From Denitromonas ohlonensis (GTDB lineage Bacteria > Pseudomonadota > Gammaproteobacteria > Burkholderiales > Rhodocyclaceae): a DNA stretch of 64,000 bases. This document shows, piece by piece, positions 1 through 7,913 of the stretch (positions are counted from its first letter, which is position 1; each line of letters opens with the position of its first letter). The translations under genes were made by a program, and so were the position numbers. A model generated the notes under the pieces. The model was not told the DNA's origin. It ran no database searches and worked only from the letters and a program-made list of their open reading frames with translations. The stretch lies in the NCBI RefSeq assembly GCF_007625205.1, contig NZ_VMNI01000010.1:215699-279698 (forward strand), written 5' to 3'.

Positions 1-24
1 GGTTCCCACTTCTGGAGAACTCTG

Positions 25-330
25 ATGACTGCCGAAAAACCCCCGACAAGAGACTCTCGCCCCTCTCGATCCTCTTCGGGTCTGTTCCTCCCAACGGGCG
101 TGTGGACGAAAGACCGCCTGATGGTCGAACAGGAAAAGCAACGCCTTCTTCCATGGCGAACCATACTGAATGACTTGATGAACCAGGCGCACGACACCGA
201 AAGTGCCTGCACTTGGTACCTGATGGCCGAGGCAACCCTGGCTCAGATTGATCGGGATCTCGATGACCTCTACGAATGGTTGGAGGCGATCGAGCGCGGC
301 GACGCCGTCTGTGAGAAACCAGAACGGTGA
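25..330 (+). CDS. hypothetical protein, 101 aa
   Basis: I do not recognise this small acidic protein. A GGAG at 14-17 lies seven bases before the ATG, which supports the start. The N-terminal 20 residues are rich in Ser, Pro and Arg and look disordered. From about residue 35 the sequence is helical, with many Leu, Asp and Glu, and could form a helical bundle. There is no signal peptide or membrane segment. It lies on the plus strand like the defence-type genes downstream, whereas the conjugative-element backbone is on the minus strand, so it probably belongs to the cargo segment. Confidence 0.5.
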   Translation: MTAEKPPTRDSRPSRSSSGLFLPTGVWTKDRLMVEQEKQRLLPWRTILNDLMNQAHDTESACTWYLMAEATLAQIDRDLDDLYEWLEAIERGDAVCEKPER

Positions 331-379
331 AGCGAAATCGGCGCCTTGGTGGCGACGCGCACAGGTGCGGCTGGTTTCC

Positions 380-729
380 TCAGTCGCCGCAGAAGCAAGA
401 GATCGGTTCTTCGGCAGGGTCGAACAGGTCGCGCTGGTTGGCTGCGAAGCGCGCCAGGTCGGCGTAGCTCGGGCCATCGGGCGAATCCACCAGACCGCGG
501 CCTCGGGCCGGGCGTTGATGAGCGTCAGGCGCTGCCCCCTGGGTTTGAGGAAGCACAGGTCGCAGTTGCCTTCGAGCGTACGGCCGTTGACGGTCAGCAG
601 TTCCAGATCGAAGGGCTGCGCCTGCCAGAAGGCTGCAACATCGCGCACGGTCACACCGGCCTCGGCCAGCGGCATGCACATAGTCTCGCTCACCGATTCG
701 GTGGAATGGCCGCGCGCCCGCATCTGCAT
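380..729 (-). pseudogene. remnant of a PAPS-reductase-family protein (C-terminal part, frameshifted)
   Basis: On the minus strand from about 729, one frame reads MPLAEAGVTVRDVAAFW, then GNCDLCFLK and EAAVWW. Near 480-490 the reading continues in another frame as GPSYADLARF and ends SCFCGD before a stop at 380. These match the C-terminal landmarks of the phosphoadenosine-phosphosulfate-reductase-like family (CDxCFLK, PSYxxL, CFCGD) found on phages and mobile elements. The N-terminal nucleotide-binding half is missing, a TAA lies in frame just upstream of 729, and the frame changes inside, so this is a broken relic. The family assignment rests on recalled motifs. Confidence 0.6.
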
Positions 730-886
730 TTCGGCGATTTACTCACTAGGTTTCATGCAGAATAGATGCTCTACAAGCATCGACTTCTGCTGCATGGCGG
801 TCAATGCCGCCGGAACATCCTCGACCGGATTCGCTGCTCTGCAGCAGAATGTCGGACGCACCACGTTTGAGTGCGCTGGAGACCTC

Positions 887-2500
887 GTGATAAAGAAGAT
901 TCGTGTCCGCGGATACCGCATCCATCGCGACCTGACGATCTACCCGAACCGCAAGCTCAACCTCATCGTCGGCGCCAACGAGTCCGGTAAGTCGACGCTC
1001 ATGGAGGCCATCGTTCTCGCACTGACGGGACGCATCAACGGGCGAAGCGCCGCCGAAGAGCTCAATCCCCACTGGTTCAACGCGGGCGTGGTGGCCGACT
1101 TCATCACAAAGAGGGCGCGTGGCGAACCCCAACGGTTGCCGGAAATCGACATCGAGGTGTTCCTCGAAGACGCCCCGGAATTGCAGGAGCTGTGCGGGGC
1201 CCATAACTCGGACACGCCCACCAACGCGTGTCCAGGCGTTCGGATTCGTTGCATTCCCAATCCCGACTATTCCGCCGAGCTGCAAGCGTGGGCGAAGGCG
1301 CCCTCGCGGCTCTTGCCGGTCGAGTATTACTGCGTCGAGTGGACGACGTTCGCGGACGCCCGGCTGACTATGCGCCCGCGAGTGCTGGCGACCGCGGTCA
1401 TTGACGCGCGCACCGTTCGAAGCACTAGTGGCGTCGACTATCACCTGCGCCAGATCTTGGGTAGTCAGCTCGAACCCCAGGAGCGAGCTAACATTTCCCG
1501 CCAATACCGCGAATCCAAGGCGGCATTGTCAGATTCTGCGTTCAAGAACGTGAATGAGCGCATCGGCAAGCTTCATGCGCTGCTGCATGAGCAGCCGATT
1601 GCCCTAGCGATGGATCAGACCGCGCGCACGTCTTGGGAGGAGTCGGTGGCCCCCCACGTCGATGGCGTTCCGTTCACGATGGCCGGGCAAGGACAGCAGT
1701 CTGCGATCAAGATCGCACTGGCGATGAACAAGCATGCGGGCCGAGCCAAGTTCGTCATGATCGAGGAGCCCGAGAACCACCTGAGCCACACCAGCCTGAC
1801 GAGACTCCTGCACAGGATGGAAGCGCTGGCCAGCGACGACCAGCAACTCTTCATCACCACTCACAGCTCGAGCGTGCTGAATCGGCTCGGACTTGAGGCC
1901 TTGCAGTTCCTCGGCCCCACCGCTCCCGTGAAACTCAACGAGTTGGATCCGGAGACGGTGAGCTACTTCAAGAAGCTGCCGGGATTCGACACCCTGCGCA
2001 TCGTTCTGGCCGACAGTATTGTTCTCGTCGAGGGCCCCTCCGATGAAATCGTCTTCGAGCGGGTGTTCACGGACCTTTATGGAAAGCGGCCCATGGCGTG
2101 CGGGATCGATGTCCTGAGCATGCGGGGCCTGTCGCTGGCCCGGGGGCTCGAGTTGTGCGGGCGCTTGGGCAAGAAGGTCGCAGCACTTCGCGACAACGAC
2201 GGCATCGAACCGGACGAGCTTCGAAAGCCGCTGGCGCAGTGGCTCAAGCCTGGCTCCCGTGAAGTCTTCATTGGCGAAGTGGCTCATGGCAGGACGCTCG
2301 AGCCGCAGATGATTCATCACTGCGGCGAGGCGCACCTGCGGACGATCCTCGGAATCACGGACAAGGCGGACGTCGAGACGTGGATGTCGCGCGAGGGGGA
2401 AGACCGAGGCTGCCCTGCGCATCGCGAGTTCGTCGGAGCGGTTCACGCCTCCGGCATACATGCTCCACGCCGCGCAGTTCATCCATGGCTAAGCGGGTGA
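887..2500 (+). CDS. class 2 OLD-family ATPase/TOPRIM nuclease (GajA-like), C-terminus frameshifted
   Basis: Predicted ATP-regulated DNA nuclease of the OLD family, like GajA of Gabija phage defence. The chosen start is GTG 887, with GGAG at 878-881; upstream in-frame codons do not resemble the family. From there the protein is 537 aa. Walker A GANESGKST is near residue 28, the ABC signature-like AGQGQQSAIKIAL near 265, Walker B VMIEEPENH near 289, the H-loop TTHSS shortly after, and a TOPRIM domain with VEGPSDE near 381 and RDNDG near 434. After WMSRE (about 2393) the tail is unlike the family. Deleting one G from the G5 run at about 2395-2399 restores a plausible tail (GKTEAALRIA ... QFIHG) ending at the TAA at 2490-2492, which overlaps the next gene's ATG. 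This is either a real mutation or a homopolymer error. Confidence 0.85.
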   Translation: MIKKIRVRGYRIHRDLTIYPNRKLNLIVGANESGKSTLMEAIVLALTGRINGRSAAEELNPHWFNAGVVADFITKRARGEPQRLPEIDIEVFLEDAPELQELCGAHNSDTPTNACPGVRIRCIPNPDYSAELQAWAKAPSRLLPVEYYCVEWTTFADARLTMRPRVLATAVIDARTVRSTSGVDYHLRQILGSQLEPQERANISRQYRESKAALSDSAFKNVNERIGKLHALLHEQPIALAMDQTARTSWEESVAPHVDGVPFTMAGQGQQSAIKIALAMNKHAGRAKFVMIEEPENHLSHTSLTRLLHRMEALASDDQQLFITTHSSSVLNRLGLEALQFLGPTAPVKLNELDPETVSYFKKLPGFDTLRIVLADSIVLVEGPSDEIVFERVFTDLYGKRPMACGIDVLSMRGLSLARGLELCGRLGKKVAALRDNDGIEPDELRKPLAQWLKPGSREVFIGEVAHGRTLEPQMIHHCGEAHLRTILGITDKADVETWMSREGEDRGCPAHREFVGAVHASGIHAPRRAVHPWLSG

Positions 2501-3576
2501 CCCTGGCGGTCGCAGGCTCTCGCAAGACCCAAGGCATCGTCGAGCACTGCGCGAGATTGCCGCGTGAGCGGCGCGTCCTTGCCCTGACCTACACGCAGAA
2601 GAACCAGTGCGAGCTTCAGGAACGCCTTGCCCGCTACGCTGGCGACCATCTGAACATCGAAGTGCTCGGCTGGTTCACGTTCCTCCTGCGGCATTTCGCG
2701 AAACCCTTCCTGCCATTTAAGTTTCCGGGCGAGCGTGTGCTGGGCTTCAACTTTGAAGGCATGCCATCCCGAATGGCAACCGGCAAGGCCCGCTTTGTCG
2801 ACAAGAGCGGCGCGGTCTACAGGAGCGAACTCGGACGTCTGGCGTTCGAGCTGATCGCGGCGAGCCAGGGCGCTCTGATCAGCAGGCTTGAAGGCATCTA
2901 CGATGAGATCCTGATCGACGAGGTGCAGGACCTCAGCGCCTACGATTTGGACATCGTCGATGCCCTCCTGGGCTCGGCCGTCGACCTCTGGATGGTCGGT
3001 GATATCCGCCAAGCGGTGCTCTCCACCAATGGTCGCAGCGCGAAGAACAAGAAGTACGCCTACGCTGAGGCGATCAACTGGTTCAGGAGTCGTGAGAAGA
3101 AGGGGCTCCTGGCGATAGAGGAGAGCGCGGTCACTTGGCGGTGTCACCCGAAGATCGCGGCGTTCTCGGACATCATCTTTGACCCGTCCTGGGCCTTTCC
3201 GAGCACCGTCTCCAAAAATGACCGCACGACGGGTCATGACGGCGTACTTCTTGTCTGCAGCGAGCACGTCCATGCTTACGTGGCGCAATATGGCCCCCAG
3301 AGTTTGCGTCACTCGGTTGCCTCGGCGAAGAATCTGGCCCTGGATTTCATGAACTTCAAGGTTTCCAAGGGCGCGACGTTTCCCCGCGTACTGATTGCCC
3401 CGACGTCCACCATCACGAACTTCGTTCGAGGCGGCGTCAGCATGGATGCCATCGCTGCTTCAAGCTTCTATGTGGCGGTCACGCGGGCACAACAGAGTGT
3501 CGCAATCGTGCTCGATGACCCAGGTATGTCGCGCTTGCCATATTGGAAGCCGGCGGCGGATCTAGAGCGGGACTAG
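2485..3576 (+). CDS. UvrD/Rep-like superfamily 1 helicase (GajB-like partner), 363 aa
   Basis: Predicted SF1A helicase or DNA-stimulated ATPase paired with the OLD nuclease. The start MAKRVTLAVAGSRKTQ at 2485 is supported because its ATGGCTAA overlaps the frame-corrected stop of the nuclease gene. Visible motifs are a P-loop variant AGSRKT (motif I, with Arg instead of the second Gly), LIDEVQDLS (motif II), VGDIRQ (motif III), WRCHPKIAAFSD (resembling the UvrD NYRS region), VSKGATFPRVLI (motif V) and YVAVTRAQ (motif VI). GajB is usually about 490 aa, so this copy is compact and probably lacks the 1B/2B insertions. Class 2 OLD proteins are defined by an adjacent UvrD-like helicase, so the pair is best called Gabija-like. 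Confidence 0.82.
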   Translation: MAKRVTLAVAGSRKTQGIVEHCARLPRERRVLALTYTQKNQCELQERLARYAGDHLNIEVLGWFTFLLRHFAKPFLPFKFPGERVLGFNFEGMPSRMATGKARFVDKSGAVYRSELGRLAFELIAASQGALISRLEGIYDEILIDEVQDLSAYDLDIVDALLGSAVDLWMVGDIRQAVLSTNGRSAKNKKYAYAEAINWFRSREKKGLLAIEESAVTWRCHPKIAAFSDIIFDPSWAFPSTVSKNDRTTGHDGVLLVCSEHVHAYVAQYGPQSLRHSVASAKNLALDFMNFKVSKGATFPRVLIAPTSTITNFVRGGVSMDAIAASSFYVAVTRAQQSVAIVLDDPGMSRLPYWKPAADLERD

Positions 3577-3899
3577 ACATGGTCGGCGCTCATCCGATTG
3601 CAGCGAGAGTCCGCTTCCAGCTTCGGCCGGACATTGATCGGGATTCGGCGAACTTCCGCTCCTGGCCGGATTGAGACAACCCCAGGACCCGAGAGATTAC
3701 GCTAGAAAGCAGTCATCATCGGCAGCGAGCCCAGCTTCTGGTCAACGTGCGCCCGCTCTGGGTGCAGGGGCCGGCGGTTGCCGGTACAGGGGCGGCCCAG
3801 GACGGGCTGGAGACGAGCGCGAGCGCGCGGTGAGAGCCGCGGCGCCAGGAAATGAGACGCCCCCGGAGCGGCTAGCCGGTAACTTAAGGTGTTGATTCA

Positions 3900-3930
3900 G
3901 GGCCGCCAAGTACTGGCGGCCCTTTGTTTT
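3900..3930 (+). terminator. rho-independent terminator after the defence cargo
   Basis: A perfect stem GGGCCGCCA / TGGCGGCCC with a five-base loop is followed by TTTGTTTT. It faces out of the plus-strand nuclease-helicase unit, about 320 bases after the helicase stop. Confidence 0.8.
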
Positions 3931-3965
3931 CGCGGGTTCTGCGCGGCGGAGATTTTTCCGTGCAA

Positions 3966-4001
3966 TGAAAAGGCCGCAATCCCTTGCAGGACGCGGCCTT
4001 C
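3966..4001 (-). terminator. rho-independent terminator after the DUF3085 gene
   Basis: On the minus strand the stem AAGGCCGC / GCGGCCTT is followed by a short T run (TTTTCATT). It lies about 65 bases past the stop of the DUF3085 gene and ends the minus-strand element transcript. Confidence 0.7.
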
Positions 4002-4064
4002 AATCAACCCATCAACACCTTACCGTACCGGCTAGCCGGAGCGGGGGCTGGGAATGTGGGACGG

Positions 4065-4430
4065 TCAGATGCCCTTCCGCGTCGGCGCAACGGCCCGCAG
4101 CGACAGGTGCGTTGCCGTGGCGGACACCTCGAGGTCGCCCTCGCCGCTCAGGATGAGCGCGAAAACGCCATCGTGCGGATCGAAGAACTCGCCGAAGTCG
4201 TCGCCACCGAACTCGGCGCGCGCCAGCTCCCACCAGTCATCGAACGCATCGATATCCGGATTGCAGCCCACGGCGTAGGCGACGAGCTGCTGGCGTCCAT
4301 CGGGCCTGCGCTCGCCGCGCTCGGCTAGGAAGTACACGCCTTGATCCTTGACCAGGATGACGCGGCATTGGTTGACCACCGCCTCGGCAAGCACGGGCCG
4401 CAGGTCGGAGCCCTTGAATCGAACAGACAT
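4065..4430 (-). CDS. DUF3085 domain protein of the conjugative element
   Basis: This 121-aa acidic protein resembles the DUF3085 family of unknown function often encoded on PFGI-1/ICEclc-type elements. I start it at MSVRFKGSDLR (4430) rather than at an upstream Met, because the preceding residues look like translated leader. Visible features are the MSVRFKGSDL start, an AVGCNPDIDAFDDWW segment in the middle and an acidic FFDPHDGVFALILSGEGDLEVSA stretch toward the end. It is the last gene of the minus-strand cluster before a terminator. No catalytic motif is apparent. Confidence 0.75.
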   Translation of the reverse strand: MSVRFKGSDLRPVLAEAVVNQCRVILVKDQGVYFLAERGERRPDGRQQLVAYAVGCNPDIDAFDDWWELARAEFGGDDFGEFFDPHDGVFALILSGEGDLEVSATATHLSLRAVAPTRKGI

Positions 4431-4495
4431 GGATGTGATCTCCAGGGAAAGGAATGACGAGCCTCCCGCCGCGAGGACGAGAGGTCGCATGGAGG

Positions 4496-5293
4496 TCAGT
4501 GCCGGACAGACTTGCGGCCGGACAGGCATTGCACGCGAATGCGCTGCCAGTTCCCGTCGTCGATCAGCCGTTCCAGCGTCCCGCCGAGTGAGTCGAAGAA
4601 CACCTCATCGACTCGTTCGACCAGCTCGCCGTCGCGGTGCAGCTCCACCGCGTACAGGTCCGGCCCGCGCTTATACAGGACCGTGACCCGCCCCTGGAAC
4701 TTCGCCGTGCTCACCGTGAAGCCAATGACTGGTGGTGTCGCGATGATGTCCTTGGGCAGCGGATCGACCCAGGTGAAGTCCCGCGCGCCGGCGTCCACCA
4801 GCAGGTGGGTGATGCGCCGGTAGCCGTCGGGAGCGGGCAACTGTTCCATCTGCTGGATCAGCGCCTGCAACTCGGGGCAGCGGGGGGCGGGGATCGGCAG
4901 CTTCGCCGGTGCGGAACCGAGCACGAACCGTTGCACCGTGTACGGCTTGCCGTCGGAAGCGAATGCGGTCTCTTCCTCGGGTGTGTCGGCGCGCAGGCCG
5001 TCGAAGCGGCGTCGGGCGTAGGGCTCGACGTGCACCTTGGCGCCCTCGTCGGGGACCTCGGTCACGAGCGCCCGGTCGAGCACCGCGAACTCGGCCCGCC
5101 CCGTCTTGACGACGATGGCCTCGTCGGTGGTGGCGATGACCTTGCCCTCGAAGGGCTTGGGATCGATATGGAAGCCCAGCGTCGAAACCTTGGGCTGGCC
5201 GTCGAAGATGTTGAACTTGAAGGTGCGGAAGTTGGAAGGCACATGGCCGTGGACGAGTGTCGGCATCTGTGCGCGGATGGCTTGGGTATCCAT
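4496..5293 (-). CDS. conserved conjugative-element protein, 265 aa, unknown function
   Basis: The start MDTQAIRAQM at 5293 has a strong AAGGAG ribosome site seven bases upstream; the longer in-frame extension is leader sequence. The protein is soluble, beta-rich in the middle (AIVVKTGRAEFAVLDR) and contains ITHLLVDAGARDFTWVDP and VELHRDGELVERVDEVFFD. I recall close relatives in PFGI-1-type elements but no assigned function. A 281-base leader separates it from the next gene upstream. Confidence 0.75.
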   Translation of the reverse strand: MDTQAIRAQMPTLVHGHVPSNFRTFKFNIFDGQPKVSTLGFHIDPKPFEGKVIATTDEAIVVKTGRAEFAVLDRALVTEVPDEGAKVHVEPYARRRFDGLRADTPEEETAFASDGKPYTVQRFVLGSAPAKLPIPAPRCPELQALIQQMEQLPAPDGYRRITHLLVDAGARDFTWVDPLPKDIIATPPVIGFTVSTAKFQGRVTVLYKRGPDLYAVELHRDGELVERVDEVFFDSLGGTLERLIDDGNWQRIRVQCLSGRKSVRH

Positions 5294-5574
5294 GGGAACT
5301 CCTTGTGGCAACCAAGGGACTCCCGCCCGCAAGGGAGGCATGTCCCTTGAGGGTGAGGTGGATGGACGCGGCATGCGTCCGGTGAAGGAAACGACCAGCG
5401 CGGCGAACCGCACCGCAATCTCGAAGGTCTCGACTGCCTGGGCATGCTGCCGGCAACGCCAGCGAACATGCGGGAAGCGTGCGGCAGGCGCAGATGCCCG
5501 TCGTCCGGGAATCGGCAACCTGTCGTCACCGCCTTCCATGAAAAGGAAGAGCCCCGCATAGGGCTCGAAAGGGG

Positions 5575-6291
5575 CTACTCGTCGTCGTACAAGGGCAATC
5601 CGTACAGGACAGCCGCATCAGCATCGAACACCAGCATGCGAACGTCGGCGAGCGCAGCCAGGTGCAATACCTCCACGAGGGATTCCGGCATGCCTTTGGC
5701 CCGGTGTTCCTGCCGCAACTGCTCGGCGGTGATGCCCTCGACAAGCTGCAGGTTCGCATCCGTCCAGGGGGTGGCGATCAGCTTCACGCCGATCGCGGGG
5801 CTGTACGGGATTCGGAAGGCGACGAACAGAAAACCGCTCGGCGTGGCGATGTCCGCCAGTTCGGCGAGAAAGCGGCCCGCCTCGGCAGTGAGATGGGCAC
5901 TGCTGATTTCCCAGCACCGGCTGTAGAAGCCCGTCTCGAAGCTCAGTTGCCGCACGACTTCCCGCGCGGCCTCCTCCGAGTAGGTGTCGCCGACGTGCAC
6001 GGGCTGGCCGAAATCGTCGCCGCTGACGCCATAGACCACCGTGCGCACCACGCCCTCGGTCTGGCATTGAGCCTCCAAGTCTTCGGGAATGTCCTGGCCT
6101 TCGGTGATCAGGGCGAAGTCGTTGCTGAAGACGCAGGGGAAGAGTGCGACCTGGTCGTCGGGCAGATGTGCCTGGCTGGGATGCAGCGGGCGCCAGACCG
6201 GCGGGCAGTCGTCCTCGTAGGTGATGCACAGGGAGCGGTCGATGCGCAGGTTCTGGTAGCCGCGGAGGAAAGGGTTGGAACTTGGGGACAT
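5575..6291 (-). CDS. conserved conjugative-element protein, 238 aa (C-terminal part resembles DUF5983)
   Basis: Starts at MSPSSNPFLRGYQNL (6291) after a GA-rich ribosome site. The N-terminal 100 residues are acidic, with ITYEDDCPPVW. The C-terminal part, with EISSAHLTAEAGRFLAEL and an ending MLVFDADAAVLYGLPLYDDE, resembles my recollection of DUF5983 (STAH...E...L, then VMFD...LP.Y), which is common beside conjugative-element genes. Function is unknown. The end shows no frame problems and the gene has its own long leader (6292-6455). Confidence 0.65.
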   Translation of the reverse strand: MSPSSNPFLRGYQNLRIDRSLCITYEDDCPPVWRPLHPSQAHLPDDQVALFPCVFSNDFALITEGQDIPEDLEAQCQTEGVVRTVVYGVSGDDFGQPVHVGDTYSEEAAREVVRQLSFETGFYSRCWEISSAHLTAEAGRFLAELADIATPSGFLFVAFRIPYSPAIGVKLIATPWTDANLQLVEGITAEQLRQEHRAKGMPESLVEVLHLAALADVRMLVFDADAAVLYGLPLYDDE

Positions 6292-6455
6292 GGGCTTTCT
6301 CCATCTGAGGAAGTGGAGCCCATTCCCCTGCTGGGGAGCAAGCCCCAGCGGGTGTCTGAAGAGATGTCGAGGACAAGAAGGGGCATGGCCCCGCATGGAG
6401 GCGCATGTCCCTCGTGGGTGGAAAAGGAAACGGGTTCCGAACAAGCGGATCGGGA

Positions 6456-6848
6456 TCACCAGCCGCTGTAGTTCAGCACCAGATCGGCGATGACCTTGCG
6501 GCGCTCCAGATCGAGACCTCCCAGATCGGAAAGCCCCTCGAACCCGCAACGCTTGAGCATCGCGCCGCCCTCGCGGGCGTTGTAGAAGCTCACCATGGCG
6601 GACAGGAACATTCGCTGGCCGCCGCTGAGGACATCCAGGGCGTCGTTGAGCAACAGCACCTTGGGGCGCAGGTCCCACTTGCTGGTGGCGCGCTGCAGGC
6701 CTTCGGGCGTGCCGTCGCCGAACCACTCGGGGCCGGCGATTTCCGCACCGCGCTTCCACGCTTCGAAGAAGGCCCGCGGTGCTTCGGCGAAATGCCGTTC
6801 TTCCGCGGCAATCTGATCAAATACGTCCTGGGGCAAAGACTGGTTCAT
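6456..6848 (-). CDS. conserved conjugative-element protein, 130 aa, unknown function
   Basis: Starts MNQSLPQDVFDQIAAEERHF at 6848 and lies only 24 bases downstream of the preceding minus-strand gene, with AGGAGC as ribosome site. It is a soluble helical protein; the segment WDLRPKVLLLNDALDVLSGGQRMFLSAMVSFYN is a likely amphipathic core. I recognise it as part of the same small-gene block of the element, but no function is known to me. Confidence 0.7.
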   Translation of the reverse strand: MNQSLPQDVFDQIAAEERHFAEAPRAFFEAWKRGAEIAGPEWFGDGTPEGLQRATSKWDLRPKVLLLNDALDVLSGGQRMFLSAMVSFYNAREGGAMLKRCGFEGLSDLGGLDLERRKVIADLVLNYSGW

Positions 6849-6872
6849 GAAATGGCTCCTGGTAAGTGGAGG

Positions 6873-7124
6873 TCAGGGGTGGATGCGTTGCTGCCAGCGA
6901 CCTGTTGCCAGGGCGTGCTCAGCGGCGTGGTGCGAGAAGAAGTACTCGACGGACTCTCGGGACACCGGGCCGTCTTCATCGGCGGTGCCGATGTAGTGGC
7001 CGGCGGCGCCGTGGTGCACCTGCAGGGGCAGGCGCTTGCCCGTGCAGGCCAGGGCCAGATAGCCAATGGCTGCGGCACGGGCCTGTGCGGCACTCAGGGG
7101 CGTCGATGCGGATGCAAGGGACAT
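6873..7124 (-). CDS. small conserved conjugative-element protein, 83 aa
   Basis: Starts at MSLASASTPLSAAQARAAAI (7124) behind an AGGAG site; upstream in-frame sequence is Arg-rich leader translation. The protein contains ALACTGKRLPLQVHHGAAGHYIGTADEDGPVSRESVEYF and ends in basic residues. It is probably co-transcribed with the 130-aa gene 24 bases downstream. Function is unknown. Confidence 0.65.
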   Translation of the reverse strand: MSLASASTPLSAAQARAAAIGYLALACTGKRLPLQVHHGAAGHYIGTADEDGPVSRESVEYFFSHHAAEHALATGRWQQRIHP

Positions 7125-7913
7125 GGGGTTCTCCTGGCTGAAGGACCGGGAGCTCCACACCCAGACGGGAGAGGAAACCTCCCGAAGGGTTGAACACGAA
7201 CGGCATCGGCGTCGGGAAGACGCTCGTCCGCGGTGGGCGATGCGAAGCGGACTGGTTCGATCCACGCGGCGAACCGCGTGGCAGCCTTGAAGACCGGAGC
7301 TGCCAAGGCATGGTGCTGACGACCGTCAGCAGCGCATGACGCAGGATGGACGCGACGCATCACTAGCGTCTTCGGGGAATGCGCATCACACAGGGGCCGC
7401 TTTGAGGTTGCGCGACACCGATCAGGATCAGGCAAAGACCAGTAGGCCGAAGGCCCTTGAGCCTTCAGCCGGAGAAGAGAGAAACCACCTGTGGGCTGTG
7501 GCAGTCCCGGCCGTCGTGAAAGCCGCTCGCTGCGTCAGCAATCGCACGCGACCCGTGTCGTGGCTGGGGTCGACATCCTTCGGCACACATCCGCGCACAA
7601 AGGGAGCCCGTTGTTCCGCCGGCGGGCACCGGCACCGAATACCGTCGACCCGAGGGGTCTCCTGACGGCTCGCCACGGCACAGGTCGGCCAGGCGTCAGG
7701 AGACCGCTCGTCATCGACGGGAGCACCTCGATCAATGGAGTCGCGGCAGACGCGATTCGCGGAGGAACGACCTTCTCGTCTCGCGGGCCCGTCGCGGGAC
7801 CGCGAGACGTGCACACCGTTGCAGAAGGGCGCGTGTGCTGGGGAATCCCGCGGGCTGCGGGAGGTTGGCCCCACCGTCGGAAACGGCCGGCGTGGCGAAG
7901 GGATTCGTCGGCG
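7125..7913. other. long leader/intergenic region between topB and the small element genes
   Basis: No frame on either strand looks like a protein. The segment contains several hairpin-capable repeats, for example GCTGAC/GTCAGC around 7317-7332, and a GAAGGC...GCCTTC stem near 7450-7475. The part nearest 7125 resembles the leaders before the neighbouring element genes, with CTCCCG and GGGAG blocks ahead of the AGGAG site. It is probably the 5' leader of the 7124 gene plus non-coding sequence after topB. Confidence 0.5.

Larger units (their letters stand above)
3870..4037. repeat. inverted pair of a 27-base gene-tail repeat
   Basis: GGCTAGCCGGTA, three variable bases, then TAAGGTGTTGAT occurs at 3870-3896 on the plus strand and at 4011-4037 on the minus strand. 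Twenty-four of 27 positions match, and each copy runs into a GGCCGC-based terminator hairpin. The arrangement suggests that the tail of an element gene was duplicated and inverted when cargo was inserted. Confidence 0.7.
3577..4064. other. intergenic region between convergent units
   Basis: No convincing gene is seen here. The first 300 bases hold only short frames. The rest carries two facing terminators (3900-3930 and 3966-4001) and two inverted copies of a 27-base gene-tail sequence (3870-3896 and 4011-4037). It separates the plus-strand defence cargo from the minus-strand element backbone. Confidence 0.6.

Noticed and set aside
248..886. 213-codon N-terminal extension of the OLD nuclease frame
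   Set aside because: The extension has no family similarity and runs antisense through the PAPS-reductase remnant. GTG 887 has a good GGAG site and starts at the family's usual N-terminus.
7428..7874. 148-codon minus-strand frame between topB and the small element genes
   Set aside because: Arg/Ser/Pro-rich with no structure-like pattern; more likely leader or spacer DNA.
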